This document shows positions 1-14,630 of a stretch of DNA of 64,000 nucleotides, one piece after another; the stretch's first letter is position 1, and the number at the start of each line of letters is the position of its first letter. The DNA comes from Oscillochloris sp. Its GTDB lineage: Bacteria; Chloroflexota; Chloroflexia; Chloroflexales; Chloroflexaceae. The notes below the pieces were generated by a model. That model ran no database searches. It saw nothing but the letters and a program-made list of their open reading frames with translations, and was not told the origin of the DNA. The DNA lies in assembly GCA_012032775.1 (NCBI GenBank), contig JAAUQO010000001.1, positions 31,863 through 95,862 on the forward strand, read 5' to 3'. Position numbers and translations under genes: made by a program.

Positions 1-1350
1 GGCTTGCCAGGCGTCTCCAGCCCAGATCAGCACCGCGATCAAGAGCAAATGGAAGAATTGTGTGTAGATATGCGTGTCGAACGACCACCACGAGACCATG
101 AAGGTAGCGGCCGTAAACACATAAATGCCTGCTGCCAGCAGCGCTGGACGCGGAAACAGCAATCGCGTCGCGATCGCATAAATCAGCGCCGCACTCAAGG
201 CATCGACAAGTGCCGCTCCAATCTGCAAGGCGTGCCGTGGATGCACACCCAGAAGCGTGAGCGGCGCAATCCCGATATATGGCGCAGTCGGGTAGGGAAA
301 CTCAACCCCGCGATTTACCGAAAGGATGTGAAGAAGCCCCCAGACGGTCTCATTAAAGCGGTTATGATGAAATCCAATATCGCCGTGCATCGAATCGGGG
401 TACAATCTTCCGCCATAGCGTAAAGCGAAGCTGATACCAATGAAAAGCGTCAGCCAAGCCATGGTAAACCGATCGAACGGCACACCCAGGTGTTTCGCTA
501 CCCTCGGCAACCCATAACCCACCGCTATAATCAGTGGATAAGTAAGCAGTACCGCCGTCAGGGCTGCATTCGTGCCGAAGGCCCAACGCGCCGGATCGAG
601 AAAAATTGCCGCAGCAACCAGTAACCCTCCAAGCATAAACACAACCGATGCCGCCGGCCACTGCGCCACTGCGACTCCCGTCAAAGCGTGACGCACAGCG
701 AGCCAGCCGATCACCAGCGTCAGCAACCATCCGCCAAGCGCATGAATGTCGGGGAGTGCCGGAGGGCTGCCGGGAACCGACTGGATACGCACTTGATCGA
801 GAAGCGTGCCAAGTTGACGCTCGTCATTCGGCAAACTAAATGTTGTCGAGCGCAATGTCAGCCGCACTATCCCATCAGCCGCCGGAGGCATGACGATCTG
901 CTGGATCGATCCTTCGGCACGGATCGGCAATGTCGCAATAAGCCGGTCGTCGGCATACACATCGATCGTCTGGGGGCCACGAGCGGCAACTTGTGGTCCA
1001 AACGGAAAGAAGTACAAACTCACTAATGCTGGGCGCCGGCCGAAACCAGGCACAACGATCAGCGACTCGGCGGCCGTCCAGCGAAAGGTGCCGTTTGCAT
1101 CGCGCTCGGCTGTGTTAAATCCCTGGAGAAACGGCAGATCACTGCCGATACCTTCTTCGTAACCTACATCAATGACAAGCCGCCGTGATAATTGCGGCGA
1201 AATGATCATGACCACCAGGACGAGACTGAGCCCAATCCAGAGGATCGGTCGGCGCAATGCAACAACTTCATCACGCACGAAGCTGAATAGACCGACCGGC
1301 AACCGGTTGCGCGCCGGCCGGGTTGAAGATACGATCTTTTCCGTCTGCAT
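1..1350 (-). CDS. Polytopic membrane protein, GT-C/GT39-like (3' end beyond window)
   Basis: An uninterrupted frame runs from an ATG at 1350 to the window edge, giving 450 residues with no stop, so the C-terminus lies outside. Seen: a positively charged N-terminus, one membrane segment at about residues 37-53, a roughly 140-residue extracytoplasmic beta-rich stretch, then at least six further hydrophobic segments from about residue 205. An Asp-containing loop (DSMHGDIGFHHNRF) resembles the first-loop acidic motif of GT-C glycosyltransferases such as the GT39/ArnT type, so lipid-linked sugar transfer at the membrane is possible; that role is inferred from topology only. There is no Shine-Dalgarno, but TATAAT sits 7 nt upstream, pointing to leaderless translation. 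It follows the rpoC terminator. Confident it is a gene, unsure of function. Confidence 0.75.
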   Translation of the reverse strand, partial: MQTEKIVSSTRPARNRLPVGLFSFVRDEVVALRRPILWIGLSLVLVVMIISPQLSRRLVIDVGYEEGIGSDLPFLQGFNTAERDANGTFRWTAAESLIVVPGFGRRPALVSLYFFPFGPQVAARGPQTIDVYADDRLIATLPIRAEGSIQQIVMPPAADGIVRLTLRSTTFSLPNDERQLGTLLDQVRIQSVPGSPPALPDIHALGGWLLTLVIGWLAVRHALTGVAVAQWPAASVVFMLGGLLVAAAIFLDPARWAFGTNAALTAVLLTYPLIIAVGYGLPRVAKHLGVPFDRFTMAWLTLFIGISFALRYGGRLYPDSMHGDIGFHHNRFNETVWGLLHILSVNRGVEFPYPTAPYIGIAPLTLLGVHPRHALQIGAALVDALSAALIYAIATRLLFPRPALLAAGIYVFTAATFMVSWWSFDTHIYTQFFHLLLIAVLIWAGDAWQA

Positions 1351-1357
1351 ACGCCAG

Positions 1358-1363
1358 ATTATA
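1358..1363 (-). promoter_or_regulatory. -10 box of a leaderless promoter for the membrane protein
   Basis: Read on the minus strand, a perfect TATAAT lies 7 nt before the ATG at 1350, so transcription should start on or next to the start codon. No good -35 box is seen 17 nt upstream. Confidence 0.55.
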
Positions 1364-1375
1364 CCCGACCTTATA

Positions 1376-1407
1376 CAAAATCCCTCGCCCCTTATGGAGC
1401 GAGGGAT
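1376..1407 (-). terminator. Intrinsic terminator after rpoC
   Basis: On the minus strand a 9-bp GC-rich stem (ATCCCTCGC with its complement, about 10-nt loop; arms 1399-1407 and 1380-1388) is followed directly by TTTT. It lies 40 bp past the rpoC stop and just upstream of the leaderless promoter of the next gene, so it probably insulates the two units. Confidence 0.65.
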
Positions 1408-1446
1408 TGCGATGTGCCAAGAGGCTCACCATGCTACAATCGCGGC

Positions 1447-6744
<5,298 letters not shown>

Positions 6745-6779
6745 GGGTGACTCCTGACACAAACCAGAACGCTTGTGCC

Positions 6780-6823
6780 ATTTTATCCGGTTCCGGTAAC
6801 TATGTCAACCGAAACCGGATAAA
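6780..6823 (-). promoter_or_regulatory. Promoter embedded in a 16-bp inverted repeat, upstream of the homing endonuclease gene
   Basis: Minus strand: TTGACA (6803-6808), 17-bp spacer, TAAAAT (6780-6785), predicting transcription start near 6773 and a leader of about 29 nt. The same bases form an inverted repeat: arms 6782-6797 and 6808-6823 match at 15 of 16 positions around a 10-nt centre. The -35 falls in the centre and the -10 in one arm, as in an operator. There is no T-run, so it is not a classical terminator. It may be a repressor site, possibly for the endonuclease itself, or a recombination scar. Confidence 0.7.
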
Positions 6824-6854
6824 GCCACCCACAGGCCGCATCGCCTGCATCAGG

Positions 6855-9800
6855 TTAGAACTCGCCGCGCTCCATACCGCTGAGGTTGATCCCATCGAGC
6901 GCGGCGACATCATTATCGACATCGTCGGTAAGCTCAACTGTGCGATCATCTTCGCTGAGCACCTCAACCGAGAGCCCAAGCGACTGAAGCTCCTTGATCA
7001 GCACCTTGAAGCTCTCAGGCACGCCGGCCTCCTGGATCGGTTCACCCTTCACAATCGCCTCGTAGGTCTTCACGCGGCCGACCACATCGTCTGACTTGAC
7101 CGTCAGCATCTCCTGGAGGATATAGGCTGCGCCGTACGCTTCGAGCGCCCAGACCTCCATCTCACCGAAGCGCTGGCCGCCGAACTGGGCCTTACCGCCG
7201 AGGGGTTGCTGCGTCACCAGACTGTAGGGACCGGTGGAGCGAGCGTGGATCTTATCTTCCACCAGGTGAGCCAACTTCAGCATGTAGGCATAGCCGACCG
7301 TGACCGGATGATCGAAGCGATCGCCGGTACGACCGTCGTAGAGCGTAACCTTACCATCGCCGGGAAGACCGGCATTGATCAACGCTTCCTTGATCTGGGC
7401 CTCACTGGCGCCATCGAAGACCGGTGTTGCGATTCGATAGCCAAGGCGGGCCACAGCCCAACCGAGGTGCGTCTCAAGGATCTGGCCGATATTCATACGC
7501 GACGGCACACCGATCGGATTGAGAATAATATCGACCGGGCGACCATCAGGCAAGAACGGCATATCCTCGATCGGCAATACCCGCGACACCACACCTTTAT
7601 TTCCGTGGCGACCGGCCATCTTATCGCCGGCGCTGATCTTGCGCTTCTGACACAGCAGCACGCGCACCGTCTGGTTTACACCAACCGGCAATTCAGCCCC
7701 TTCGCTACGCGAGAAGACCTTGACATCGATCACCTTACCGCGTACACCATTGGGCACCCGCAGCGAGCTATCCTTCACCTCGCGGGCCTTTTCACCGAAG
7801 ATCGCGCGCAGCAGGCGCTCCTCAGCGGTCAGATCCGTCTCGCCTTTAGGCGTGATCTTGCCGACCAGAATATCGTTCGGCTGAACCTCGGCGCCGACAT
7901 AGATAATCCCGCGCTCATCAAGATTGCGCAGACTATCCTGGCCGACATTCGGAATATCGCGGGTGATCTCCTCGGGGCCGAGCTTTGTATCGCGAGCCTC
8001 AACCTCATACTTCTCAATATGGATCGAAGTAAAGATATCCTCGCGTACAAGGCGTTCGGAAACAAGAATGGCATCCTCGAAATTACCGCCTTCCCAGGGC
8101 ATATAGGCGACGAGAATGTTCTGACCAAGCGCCAACTCACCGAAATCGGTGCTGGAACTATCGGCGATCACCTCACCAACCTCAATCCGCTGTCCCTTCT
8201 GGACGTTAGGCCGCTGGTTAATGCAGGTATCCTGGTTCGAACGCATGAACTTGCGCAACGGATAAGTATACTCGTTGCCGTCGTCCTCCTGGACGATAAT
8301 TCGATCGCCGTTGGCACTGACCACTACACCGGGCGTGCGTGCCACCACCACCTGACCGGAGTCACGGGCGGCGCGGTGCTCCATACCGGTGCCGACGATC
8401 GGCGCATCTGGGCGAAGCAACGGCACCGCCTGGCGCTGCATATTCGAACCCATCAGCGCACGGTTCGCGTCATCGTGCTCAAGGAAGGGGATGAGCGCCG
8501 TACTGACCGAAACCACCTGCTTCGGCGACACATCCATATAATCGATACGATCGACTCGCTCTTGCACAAACTTCTCGCCGAAGCGACAGGCTGCCGCCGC
8601 ATTCACGAAGCGATTATGCTCATCGATCGGCGCATTTGCCTGCGCAACAATAAAGCGATCCTCCTCATCGGCGCTGAGATACTCAACCTCTTGCGAGACA
8701 ACCGGCTGGATGCGGATCATCTTAATCGGCATCTCAATAATCTGCTCGGCCAGCGAACGATTAATCTCCGTCCCCGACTCGGCGATCGTCTCACCGGTAT
8801 CGGGATTGACGATATCTTCGCGCAGGATTTGACCACGCAGCATACCGACCGTGATTCGACGCGCTATACCCTCATCGACCCGCGAGCCTTTTGCAGCGAT
8901 CAGATCGCCGGTACGCAGGTCGCGCACATCGCGCAGCAACATCTTCTTCTCGAGCCAAACCTGCGCATTATCGACCGTGTTGTACACCTTGCGATAGGGC
9001 GTCTCCAGAAAGCCCATCTCATTCACACGTGAGAAGGTGGACATCGTACCGATCAAACCGATATTCGGGCCTTCCGGCGTCTCCACCGGGCAGATCCGGC
9101 CATAGTGCGAGTGATGCACATCGCGCACTTCGAAACCGGCGCGGTCACGGGAAAGGCCACCGGGGCCAAGGGCAGAGAGGCGGCGCTTATTCGTCAACTC
9201 AGCGAGCGGATTAGTCTGATCCATAAACTGGCTAAGCTGTGAACCGCCGAAGAACTCACGCATCGCTGCAACCACCGGACGAATATTGATCAACCCGTTC
9301 GGTGTCGCGCTTTCGGGATCTTGCAGCGACATCCGCTCCTTGACCACACGTTCCAGGCGCAACAAACCAACCCGGAACTGCTGCTGGATCAACTCGCCGA
9401 CGGTACGCACGCGGCGATTACCGAGGTGGTCGATATCATCAGGACGGCCGATACCATTGTTAAGGTGGATCAACTGCTCGACGATCTTGAAGATATCGCG
9501 CGGCAGCAGCACTCGCACCTTCTGATCGGGCGCATTGCTGACGCCATCGCGGCGCGCATCGCGCTCCCAAAGGTTCTTATTGAGCTTATAGCGCCCAACC
9601 TTGGCGAGGTCGTAACGGCGCGGATTGAAGAGCAGCGACTCGATCAACGAGCGCGCATTCTCCAAAGTCGGCGGATCACCGGGGCGCAGGCGCTTGTACA
9701 ACTCCATCAGGGCCTCGCGCGAGTTGTGCGAGGGATCCTTATCGAGGGTAGCCTGCGTATAGGGATGCTCGGCGACTGTATCGACGTGGCGCAGCAATTC

Positions 9801-10541
9801 AAGAATTTGCTCGTTGTGTCCGTGCTGCTCCAACTCATTATCGGGCACCCAGCGGCCTTCACCGTTCTCCTCAGCCTTCCAGGCGATAATCGCCCGCAGC
9901 AGAATGGTGACCGGGATTTTGCGCTTGCGATCGACTTTGACACTGAGCACATCGCGCTTATTGCTCTCGAACTCCAGCCATGCACCGCGGTTCGGGATCA
10001 ACTTCGCAGAGTGCAGAGCCCGGCCGCTGGTCGGATCTTTATCGTCTTTGAAATACACGCCGGGCGAGCGAATCAATTGCGAAACCACGACACGCTCAGC
10101 GCCGTTGTAAATAAAGGTGCCGTTATCCGTCATCACCGGAAAATCGCCGAGAAAGATCTCGGTCTCCTTGATCTCGCCGGTGCTGAGAATGCGCAGTTCA
10201 ACATTGACCCGCAGCGGAGCCGCGTACGTCAAATCGCGCTCACGACACTCAAACTCATCGAAGCGCGGCTCACCGAAGGCATAATCGCGGAAATGAAGCT
10301 CCAGGTTCTTACCCGTAAAGTCGGTGATCGGCGAAATCTCATCAAAGAGCTCGCGCAGGCCCTCTCGGCGGAACCAATCAAAGCTATTGACTTGCGTCTC
10401 GATCAAGCGCGGAACATCGATCGCGTCGTGAATACGCGCAAACGAGCGGCGCTCAATCCGCTGGACACGGCGCCCTGCTAATCCAGGATCGATCGGCGTA
10501 ATCAACGGCTGCAGGACGACACTCTCAATCAACGGGGGCAT
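6855..10541 (-). CDS. rpoB: DNA-directed RNA polymerase subunit beta
   Basis: Complete beta subunit, 1,228 residues, uninterrupted. It forms the catalytic core with beta'. Seen: the rifampicin pocket region ([16 protein letters not shown]...) followed by the invariant [18 protein letters not shown], the [13 protein letters not shown] segment, and the C-terminal [20 protein letters not shown] clamp sequence. The residue equivalent to E. coli His526 is Asn here (codon 9189-9191). Start: ATG at 10541, with GGAG/GAGG 5-8 nt upstream; the GTG at 10547 overlaps that SD. It is transcribed from a strong promoter at 10820-10848 through a leader of about 270 nt. No ribosomal protein genes lie immediately upstream; a divergent tRNA gene does. 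Confidence 0.97.
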   Translation of the reverse strand: MPPLIESVVLQPLITPIDPGLAGRRVQRIERRSFARIHDAIDVPRLIETQVNSFDWFRREGLRELFDEISPITDFTGKNLELHFRDYAFGEPRFDEFECRERDLTYAAPLRVNVELRILSTGEIKETEIFLGDFPVMTDNGTFIYNGAERVVVSQLIRSPGVYFKDDKDPTSGRALHSAKLIPNRGAWLEFESNKRDVLSVKVDRKRKIPVTILLRAIIAWKAEENGEGRWVPDNELEQHGHNEQILELLRHVDTVAEHPYTQATLDKDPSHNSREALMELYKRLRPGDPPTLENARSLIESLLFNPRRYDLAKVGRYKLNKNLWERDARRDGVSNAPDQKVRVLLPRDIFKIVEQLIHLNNGIGRPDDIDHLGNRRVRTVGELIQQQFRVGLLRLERVVKERMSLQDPESATPNGLINIRPVVAAMREFFGGSQLSQFMDQTNPLAELTNKRRLSALGPGGLSRDRAGFEVRDVHHSHYGRICPVETPEGPNIGLIGTMSTFSRVNEMGFLETPYRKVYNTVDNAQVWLEKKMLLRDVRDLRTGDLIAAKGSRVDEGIARRITVGMLRGQILREDIVNPDTGETIAESGTEINRSLAEQIIEMPIKMIRIQPVVSQEVEYLSADEEDRFIVAQANAPIDEHNRFVNAAAACRFGEKFVQERVDRIDYMDVSPKQVVSVSTALIPFLEHDDANRALMGSNMQRQAVPLLRPDAPIVGTGMEHRAARDSGQVVVARTPGVVVSANGDRIIVQEDDGNEYTYPLRKFMRSNQDTCINQRPNVQKGQRIEVGEVIADSSSTDFGELALGQNILVAYMPWEGGNFEDAILVSERLVREDIFTSIHIEKYEVEARDTKLGPEEITRDIPNVGQDSLRNLDERGIIYVGAEVQPNDILVGKITPKGETDLTAEERLLRAIFGEKAREVKDSSLRVPNGVRGKVIDVKVFSRSEGAELPVGVNQTVRVLLCQKRKISAGDKMAGRHGNKGVVSRVLPIEDMPFLPDGRPVDIILNPIGVPSRMNIGQILETHLGWAVARLGYRIATPVFDGASEAQIKEALINAGLPGDGKVTLYDGRTGDRFDHPVTVGYAYMLKLAHLVEDKIHARSTGPYSLVTQQPLGGKAQFGGQRFGEMEVWALEAYGAAYILQEMLTVKSDDVVGRVKTYEAIVKGEPIQEAGVPESFKVLIKELQSLGLSVEVLSEDDRTVELTDDVDNDVAALDGINLSGMERGEF

Positions 10542-10812
10542 ACTCACCTCTCCTCAGTCGTCGGCGGTCGGTCCACCGCGCATTGCGACACCGGCTGCGA
10601 CGGTTGCGTTAGGCGATATGAAACACAAATCGCCGGCCCTCGGCGCATACCCTTCTGCGGGTTGCCTGATGACTGGCGTGAACAAGCGGTTGCGTGAATC
10701 CGCACCGGATACGTGCTTGGTGTACTACGAGGCAATTGTGGACAAGATCACAAAAACGATCACTCGTAAACGATTGATTTAACCATTGATTAACAAAGAC
10801 AACCAGACTGCG
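10542..10812 (-). other. Long untranslated leader of rpoB
   Basis: About 270 nt separate the predicted rpoB transcription start from its ATG. No convincing ORF or known riboswitch was recognised. The promoter-proximal part is AT-rich with TTAATCAATGG/TTAAATCAATCG-like imperfect repeats and the gene-proximal part is GC-rich. It could hold an attenuation or autoregulatory element, but nothing specific is seen. Confidence 0.4.
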
Positions 10813-10819
10813 AAAGAGG

Positions 10820-10848
10820 ATATTAACATACAACGAAGCGAGTGTCAA
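10820..10848 (-). promoter_or_regulatory. Sigma-70-type promoter of rpoB
   Basis: Minus strand: perfect -35 TTGACA (10843-10848), 17-bp spacer, -10 TAATAT (10820-10825). Start expected near 10812. It lies back to back with the tRNA-Arg promoter, the two -35 boxes being 24 bp apart. Confidence 0.85.
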
Positions 10849-10872
10849 GTTTCCCCCTTTGCAGCAAGCAAG

Positions 10873-10901
10873 TTGCACAAATTAGCAGCTCGTGCTATAC
10901 T
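10873..10901 (+). promoter_or_regulatory. Promoter of tRNA-Arg
   Basis: -35 TTGCAC (10873-10878), 17-bp spacer, -10 TATACT (10896-10901); start expected about 12 nt before the mature tRNA 5' end at 10920. Confidence 0.8.
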
Positions 10902-10919
10902 AACGCTCGTTGCGGAGAT

Positions 10920-10996
10920 GACCCCGTAGCTCAGTGGATTAGAGCGTTTCCCTGCGGAGGAAAAGGTCGCGCGTTCGAGTCGCGCCGGGGTCGCCA
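10920..10996 (+). tRNA. tRNA-Arg(GCG)
   Basis: 77 nt with encoded CCA. Acceptor GACCCCG pairs perfectly with CGGGGTC; D arm GCTC/GAGC; anticodon stem TTTCC/GGAAA with loop CTGCGGA, so the anticodon is GCG (reads CGC, and CGU by wobble); T arm GCGCG/CGCGC with TTCGAGT loop. An unmodified GCG anticodon instead of the common ACG (inosine) is worth noting. Confidence 0.95.
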
Positions 10997-11006
10997 GTTT
11001 TGGAAA

Positions 11007-11035
11007 GGTGGTGCTTTAGAGCACCATCTTTTTTT
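11007..11035 (+). terminator. Intrinsic terminator of the tRNA-Arg gene
   Basis: Nine-base-pair stem (GGTGGTGCT with AGCACCATC, one G-U pair) with a TTAG tetraloop, followed by seven T (11029-11035). Confidence 0.9.
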
Positions 11036-11058
11036 ATTTCCGCAGGCCATGTTCTATT

Positions 11059-12018
11059 CTACCAGAGTTTGGCCAATAATGCAGGATCAATATTCCCCCC
11101 CGAAAGCAGCACCCCCACTCGGCGGCAATCAGCCGGCAACGCGCCGGCCATCATCGCGGCCAATGCGACGGCGCCGGTTGGTTCGACCAACAGTTTCAGG
11201 CGCAGCAACAAATAACGCATGGTCTCCACGACCTGTTCATCACTGACCAGCAACACATCCTCCACGTACTGCTGAATGATCGGGAAAGTGAGCCGGCCGG
11301 GGGCAGTGGTGCGAATACCGTCGGCGATGGTGGTTGGCGGCGAGATGCTGACACGCTTACCGGCCCGCAACGATTGCCGTACATCATCGGCGCCCTCGGT
11401 TTCCACGCCGAAGATGCGAATATCCGGCTTGAGGCCCTTTGCCGCAACCGCACATCCAGCGATCAAACCACCACCGCCGATCGGACAAACCAGCGCATCG
11501 AGATCGGGTTGGTCGGTGAGCAACTCCAGAGCCGCCGTGCCCTGGCCGGCGATAATGTGGGGATGGTCGTAGGGCGGGATGATCGTCAGGCCCCGTTCTT
11601 CGGCCACTGCACGTGCAAACTGTTCGCGATCAACGGCGGTGCGCGTATAGATCAGCACCTCGGCACCGTACTCTCTGGTGGCCGCCAGTTTCACACCTGG
11701 CGCATCGTCGGGCATGCAGATCACCGCAGGTACGCCGAGAATCCGGGCTGCAAGTGCTACGCCCTGGGCATGATTTCCGCTGCTAAACGCAACAATGCCG
11801 CGGGCACGTTCTTCAGCACTGAGCCGGCTGATCGCGTTATATGCGCCGCGAAACTTAAATGCGCCGCCGCGCTGGAACTGCTCGCATTTAAGAAATACCC
11901 GACATCCGCTACGCGCATCGAGGCTACGGCTGCTATGAATCGGCGTCCGGTGGGCGACACCGGCAAGGTTTTCGGCGGCGAACCGGACATCATCAAAAGT
12001 AATCGGAAACGTTTCCAT
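11059..12018 (-). CDS. PLP-dependent threonine/serine ammonia-lyase (or serine racemase)
   Basis: 319 residues, fold-type II PLP enzyme lacking a C-terminal ACT domain, so the short TdcB/serine-racemase type rather than long biosynthetic IlvA. Seen: the PLP lysine in FKFRGAYNAI (about residue 55), the substrate loop SSGNHAQGVALAA (about 80), and the glycine-rich phosphate cup GGGGLIAG (about 175). The family removes ammonia from L-threonine to 2-oxobutyrate and L-serine to pyruvate, or racemises serine; sequence alone does not separate these. Start: ATG at 12018 with AGGAG 5 nt upstream. It converges on the tRNA terminator and appears monocistronic. Confidence 0.88.
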   Translation of the reverse strand: METFPITFDDVRFAAENLAGVAHRTPIHSSRSLDARSGCRVFLKCEQFQRGGAFKFRGAYNAISRLSAEERARGIVAFSSGNHAQGVALAARILGVPAVICMPDDAPGVKLAATREYGAEVLIYTRTAVDREQFARAVAEERGLTIIPPYDHPHIIAGQGTAALELLTDQPDLDALVCPIGGGGLIAGCAVAAKGLKPDIRIFGVETEGADDVRQSLRAGKRVSISPPTTIADGIRTTAPGRLTFPIIQQYVEDVLLVSDEQVVETMRYLLLRLKLLVEPTGAVALAAMMAGALPADCRRVGVLLSGGNIDPALLAKLW

Positions 12019-12308
12019 ATATTCTCCTGCGGATTAAGCATGGGTTGATTATACAAGGCGTCATGCAAATGCAGCATTTCCTCATGTGGTAACGCTACAA
12101 CATCAGGCAGAGGGCTGGCGCTTGACTGCGTGTCGAGACCTCAAGGAAAAAGACGAATCCAGCAAGCGGTTGCGCAACAAATCACGGCGCGCTGGCCCGT
12201 AGATTGCGGTAACAGTGCAGCACAGATCCGCGAGCGGGACAGGTATAATGCATACAGCGCCGAACCTTCCGGCGCAATTGAAGCGTTTAGCGCCGAGGAG
12301 CATCGCCC
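12019..12308. other. Divergent intergenic region with a -10 box for the YcxB-like gene
   Basis: About 290 bp between the ammonia-lyase (minus) and the YcxB-like gene (plus). A perfect TATAAT lies at 12244-12249, 60 nt before the plus-strand ATG; its -35 is weak. Nothing else was recognised. Confidence 0.4.
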
Positions 12309-12785
12309 ATGGTTGTCGAGGCCCGGCTCAGCCCTACCCAATTTCGTCGTATTGCGTTGTTGCGCCACTTTCAGCGCCCCGGTTTCTACTTCTATTCACT
12401 TACGGCCGCCGCACTGACCGCCGGTGTATTGGCGTTGGGAATGCGACCGATCTTCCTGGCGGTAGGCTGGATTCCGTTCGTGATCTACATGGTGTTGGGG
12501 TTCATCAACGCAATTGTCGGCAGTCGCGGCGATAATCGTCCGTATTTGCTGCAAACCCGTTACGAGTTCAACGCCCGGGGCGTAAAGATGAGCACCAGCC
12601 AGGGGAGTAGCGAACTGGACTGGGATGCGTTTTTGCGCTGGCGCAAGGTGATCAACTGTTATGTGTTGGAGCTGAAATCGGGGCTGGTTATCGCCTTCCC
12701 GAACGACGGTCTTTCGCCGCAGCGCATACAGTCGCTGGATGATTTGTTCAGCCGCGAAATTACGAAACGGAATAAGGGCGCGTGA
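12309..12785 (+). CDS. YcxB-like membrane protein
   Basis: 158 residues. Seen: two hydrophobic segments back to back (about residues 26-66) near the N-terminus, then a soluble domain with the YcxB-like (PH-like) pattern, [20 protein letters not shown] followed by [11 protein letters not shown] and a hydrophobic strand. This matches DUF/YcxB-like proteins of unknown function, which anchor a small PH-like domain to the membrane. Start: ATG at 12309, with GAGGAG 8 nt upstream. It is followed at once by heptad repeats and the GH13 gene. No substrate or partner can be named. Confidence 0.7.
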   Translation: MVVEARLSPTQFRRIALLRHFQRPGFYFYSLTAAALTAGVLALGMRPIFLAVGWIPFVIYMVLGFINAIVGSRGDNRPYLLQTRYEFNARGVKMSTSQGSSELDWDAFLRWRKVINCYVLELKSGLVIAFPNDGLSPQRIQSLDDLFSREITKRNKGA

Positions 12786-12789
12786 GTCG

Positions 12790-12943
12790 ATGCAGAATGC
12801 AGAATTGGCGCGCATCAGACCGCAGGTAAAAATGCAGAATGCAGAATTGGCGCGCATCAAACCGCAGGTAAAAATGCAGAATGCAGAATTGCCGCGCATC
12901 AGACCGCACGCAGTTGGCATCAGGCATCAAGTATCAGGCATTG
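12790..12943 (+). repeat. Heptanucleotide tandem repeat block (three 42-bp units plus four heptads)
   Basis: Three 42-bp units (12790-12831, 12832-12873, 12874-12915) differ at only a few positions; each is six heptads long and begins with the doubled word ATGCAGA. Four more heptads follow in the same register (GGCATCA, GGCATCA, AGTATCA, GGCATTG; 12916-12943). The block is open in the GH13 frame and would add three 14-residue repeats if translated, but the GH13 fold starts after it, so it is more likely an intergenic short tandem repeat of the kind known in cyanobacteria (STRR). Confidence 0.85.
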
Positions 12944-12957
12944 AGATAGGGGTTTTG

Positions 12958-14555
12958 ATGACAGATCAACCAATCTGGTGGCAGTCGGGGGTGGTATACC
13001 AGATCTATCCGCGCAGTTTTCAGGATAGCAACAATGACGGAATCGGCGATCTGGCCGGGATCGCCCAACGGCTCGATTATCTGCAAGAATTAGGGATCGA
13101 TGCGCTCTGGATCTCGCCGATCTATCCTTCGCCGATGGCGGATTTCGGCTACGATGTGGCCGATTACACCGGCATCGATCCGATCTTCGGCACACTGGAA
13201 GATTTCGACACAATGTTGGCGGCGGCGCACACCCGTGGGCTGCGCGTGATCCTGGATCTGGTACCGAACCACAGCTCCGACGAACACCCCTGGTTTGTAC
13301 AGTCGCGTTCAGCGCGCGACAATTCCTACCGCGACTGGTATATCTGGCGCGATCCGGCACCCGACGGCGGCCGCCGAACAACTGGATCAGCCACTTCGGC
13401 AGCCCGGCCTGGACCTTCGATGAAACGACGGGCCAATATTATTTGCATTTGTTCGAGCCGAAGCAGCCCGATTTGAATTGGCGCAACCCACAGGTGCGCG
13501 CGGCGATCTACGATGCGATGCGCTTCTGGCTCAAGCGCGGTGTAGACGGATTTCGGGTCGATGTGATCTGGATGCTGATCAAGCACCCGGATTTCCCCGA
13601 TAATCCGCCCAACCCCAATTATCGCGTCGGGCAGCCGGATCAATGGAAGTTGCAACGGATTTACGATCAGAATCAGCCGGAAGTGCATGATGTGATCCGC
13701 GAGATGCGCCAGGTGATCGAGGAGTTCCCGGCGCGCTTGCTGATCGGCGAGATCTACATGGAGCCGGAGGGTCTGGCTACGTACTACGGGCCACAGCTCG
13801 ACGAGTTACACTTGCCGTTCAATTTCAATCTGGTGACGTTGGAAGAATGGCACTCGCACAGTGTCGGCGAGATGATCACACGTTATGAAGCGGCGCTGCC
13901 GCCGGGCGGGTGGCCGAACTGGGTACTCGGCAACCATGATCAGCCGCGGATCGCTTCGCGGGTGGGGGCGGCCCAGGCGCGATTGGCGCACCTGCTGCTG
14001 CTGACGTTGCGCGGCACACCAACGATGTATTACGGCGACGAGATCGGCATGTCCGATGTGCCGATCCCGCAAGCGCAAGTGGTCGATCCGCAGGGATTAC
14101 GTACACCCGGATTCAGTCGTGATCCGGAGCGTACGCCGATGCAGTGGGACAACGCGCCGAATGCCGGTTTCAGCAGCACCAGGCCCTGGTTGCCGGTTGG
14201 AGCCGATTTGAGCGAGCATACGGTGGCGGCGCAACGGCAGGATCCGCACTCGCTTTTGAATCTGGTGAAGCAACTGCTCAAACTGCGGCGCAAACACCCG
14301 GCCCTGGCGGTGGGCGAATATGCGCCGGTAGTGGTGAGCGATCCGCATGCTCTGGCCTACCTACGCCGCCACGCCGACGAGCAACTGCTGGCAGCCCTGA
14401 ATTTCGGCAGCGATCCGATCACGATCGAGCTGCATACAGCCGCAACTACAGGCGAGATCCTGGTAGCGACGCATCCCAACCGTAGCGGAACGGTTGAACT
14501 GGCACAGTTGACGCTTCAGCCGGCTGAGGGATTGTTGATGAAGGTAGGGGATTAA
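12958..14555 (+). CDS. GH13 alpha-glucosidase / oligo-1,6-glucosidase-like (one apparent frameshift)
   Basis: About 532 residues after repair. Hydrolyses alpha-1,4 or alpha-1,6 glucosides such as maltose or isomaltose, probably in the cytoplasm since no signal peptide is seen. Seen: N-terminal [20 protein letters not shown], conserved region [12 protein letters not shown], nucleophile region GFRVDVIW (about 200), acid/base LIGEIYM (about 264) and NHDQPR (about 326). The frame breaks at 13371-13372: adding one C gives [17 protein letters not shown], the expected B-domain sequence. Start: ATG at 12958, just after the heptad repeats; only a weak AGGGG precedes it. All catalytic residues survive, so an error is likelier than a pseudogene. 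Confidence 0.88.
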
Positions 14556-14590
14556 GGACGCAGAGCGGCGCAGCATGCTGGGCTGTACGA

Positions 14591-14621
14591 GCGCCAAAGA
14601 CTCACGATGAGTCTTTGGCGC
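14591..14621. terminator. Hairpin between convergent GH13 and permease genes
   Basis: Perfect 13-bp stem GCGCCAAAGACTC (14591-14603) with its complement (14609-14621) and a 5-nt loop. Both flanking genes run into it; there is no long T-run on either side. Confidence 0.7.
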
Positions 14622-14630
14622 CCGGCGATT

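Noticed and set aside
7206..9032. 608-residue open frame on the plus strand
   Set aside because: Antisense to rpoB in a fixed frame relation; no recognisable domain.
12790..12915. Possible CRISPR array
   Set aside because: The 42-bp units are directly joined with no unique spacers, and no cas genes are present.
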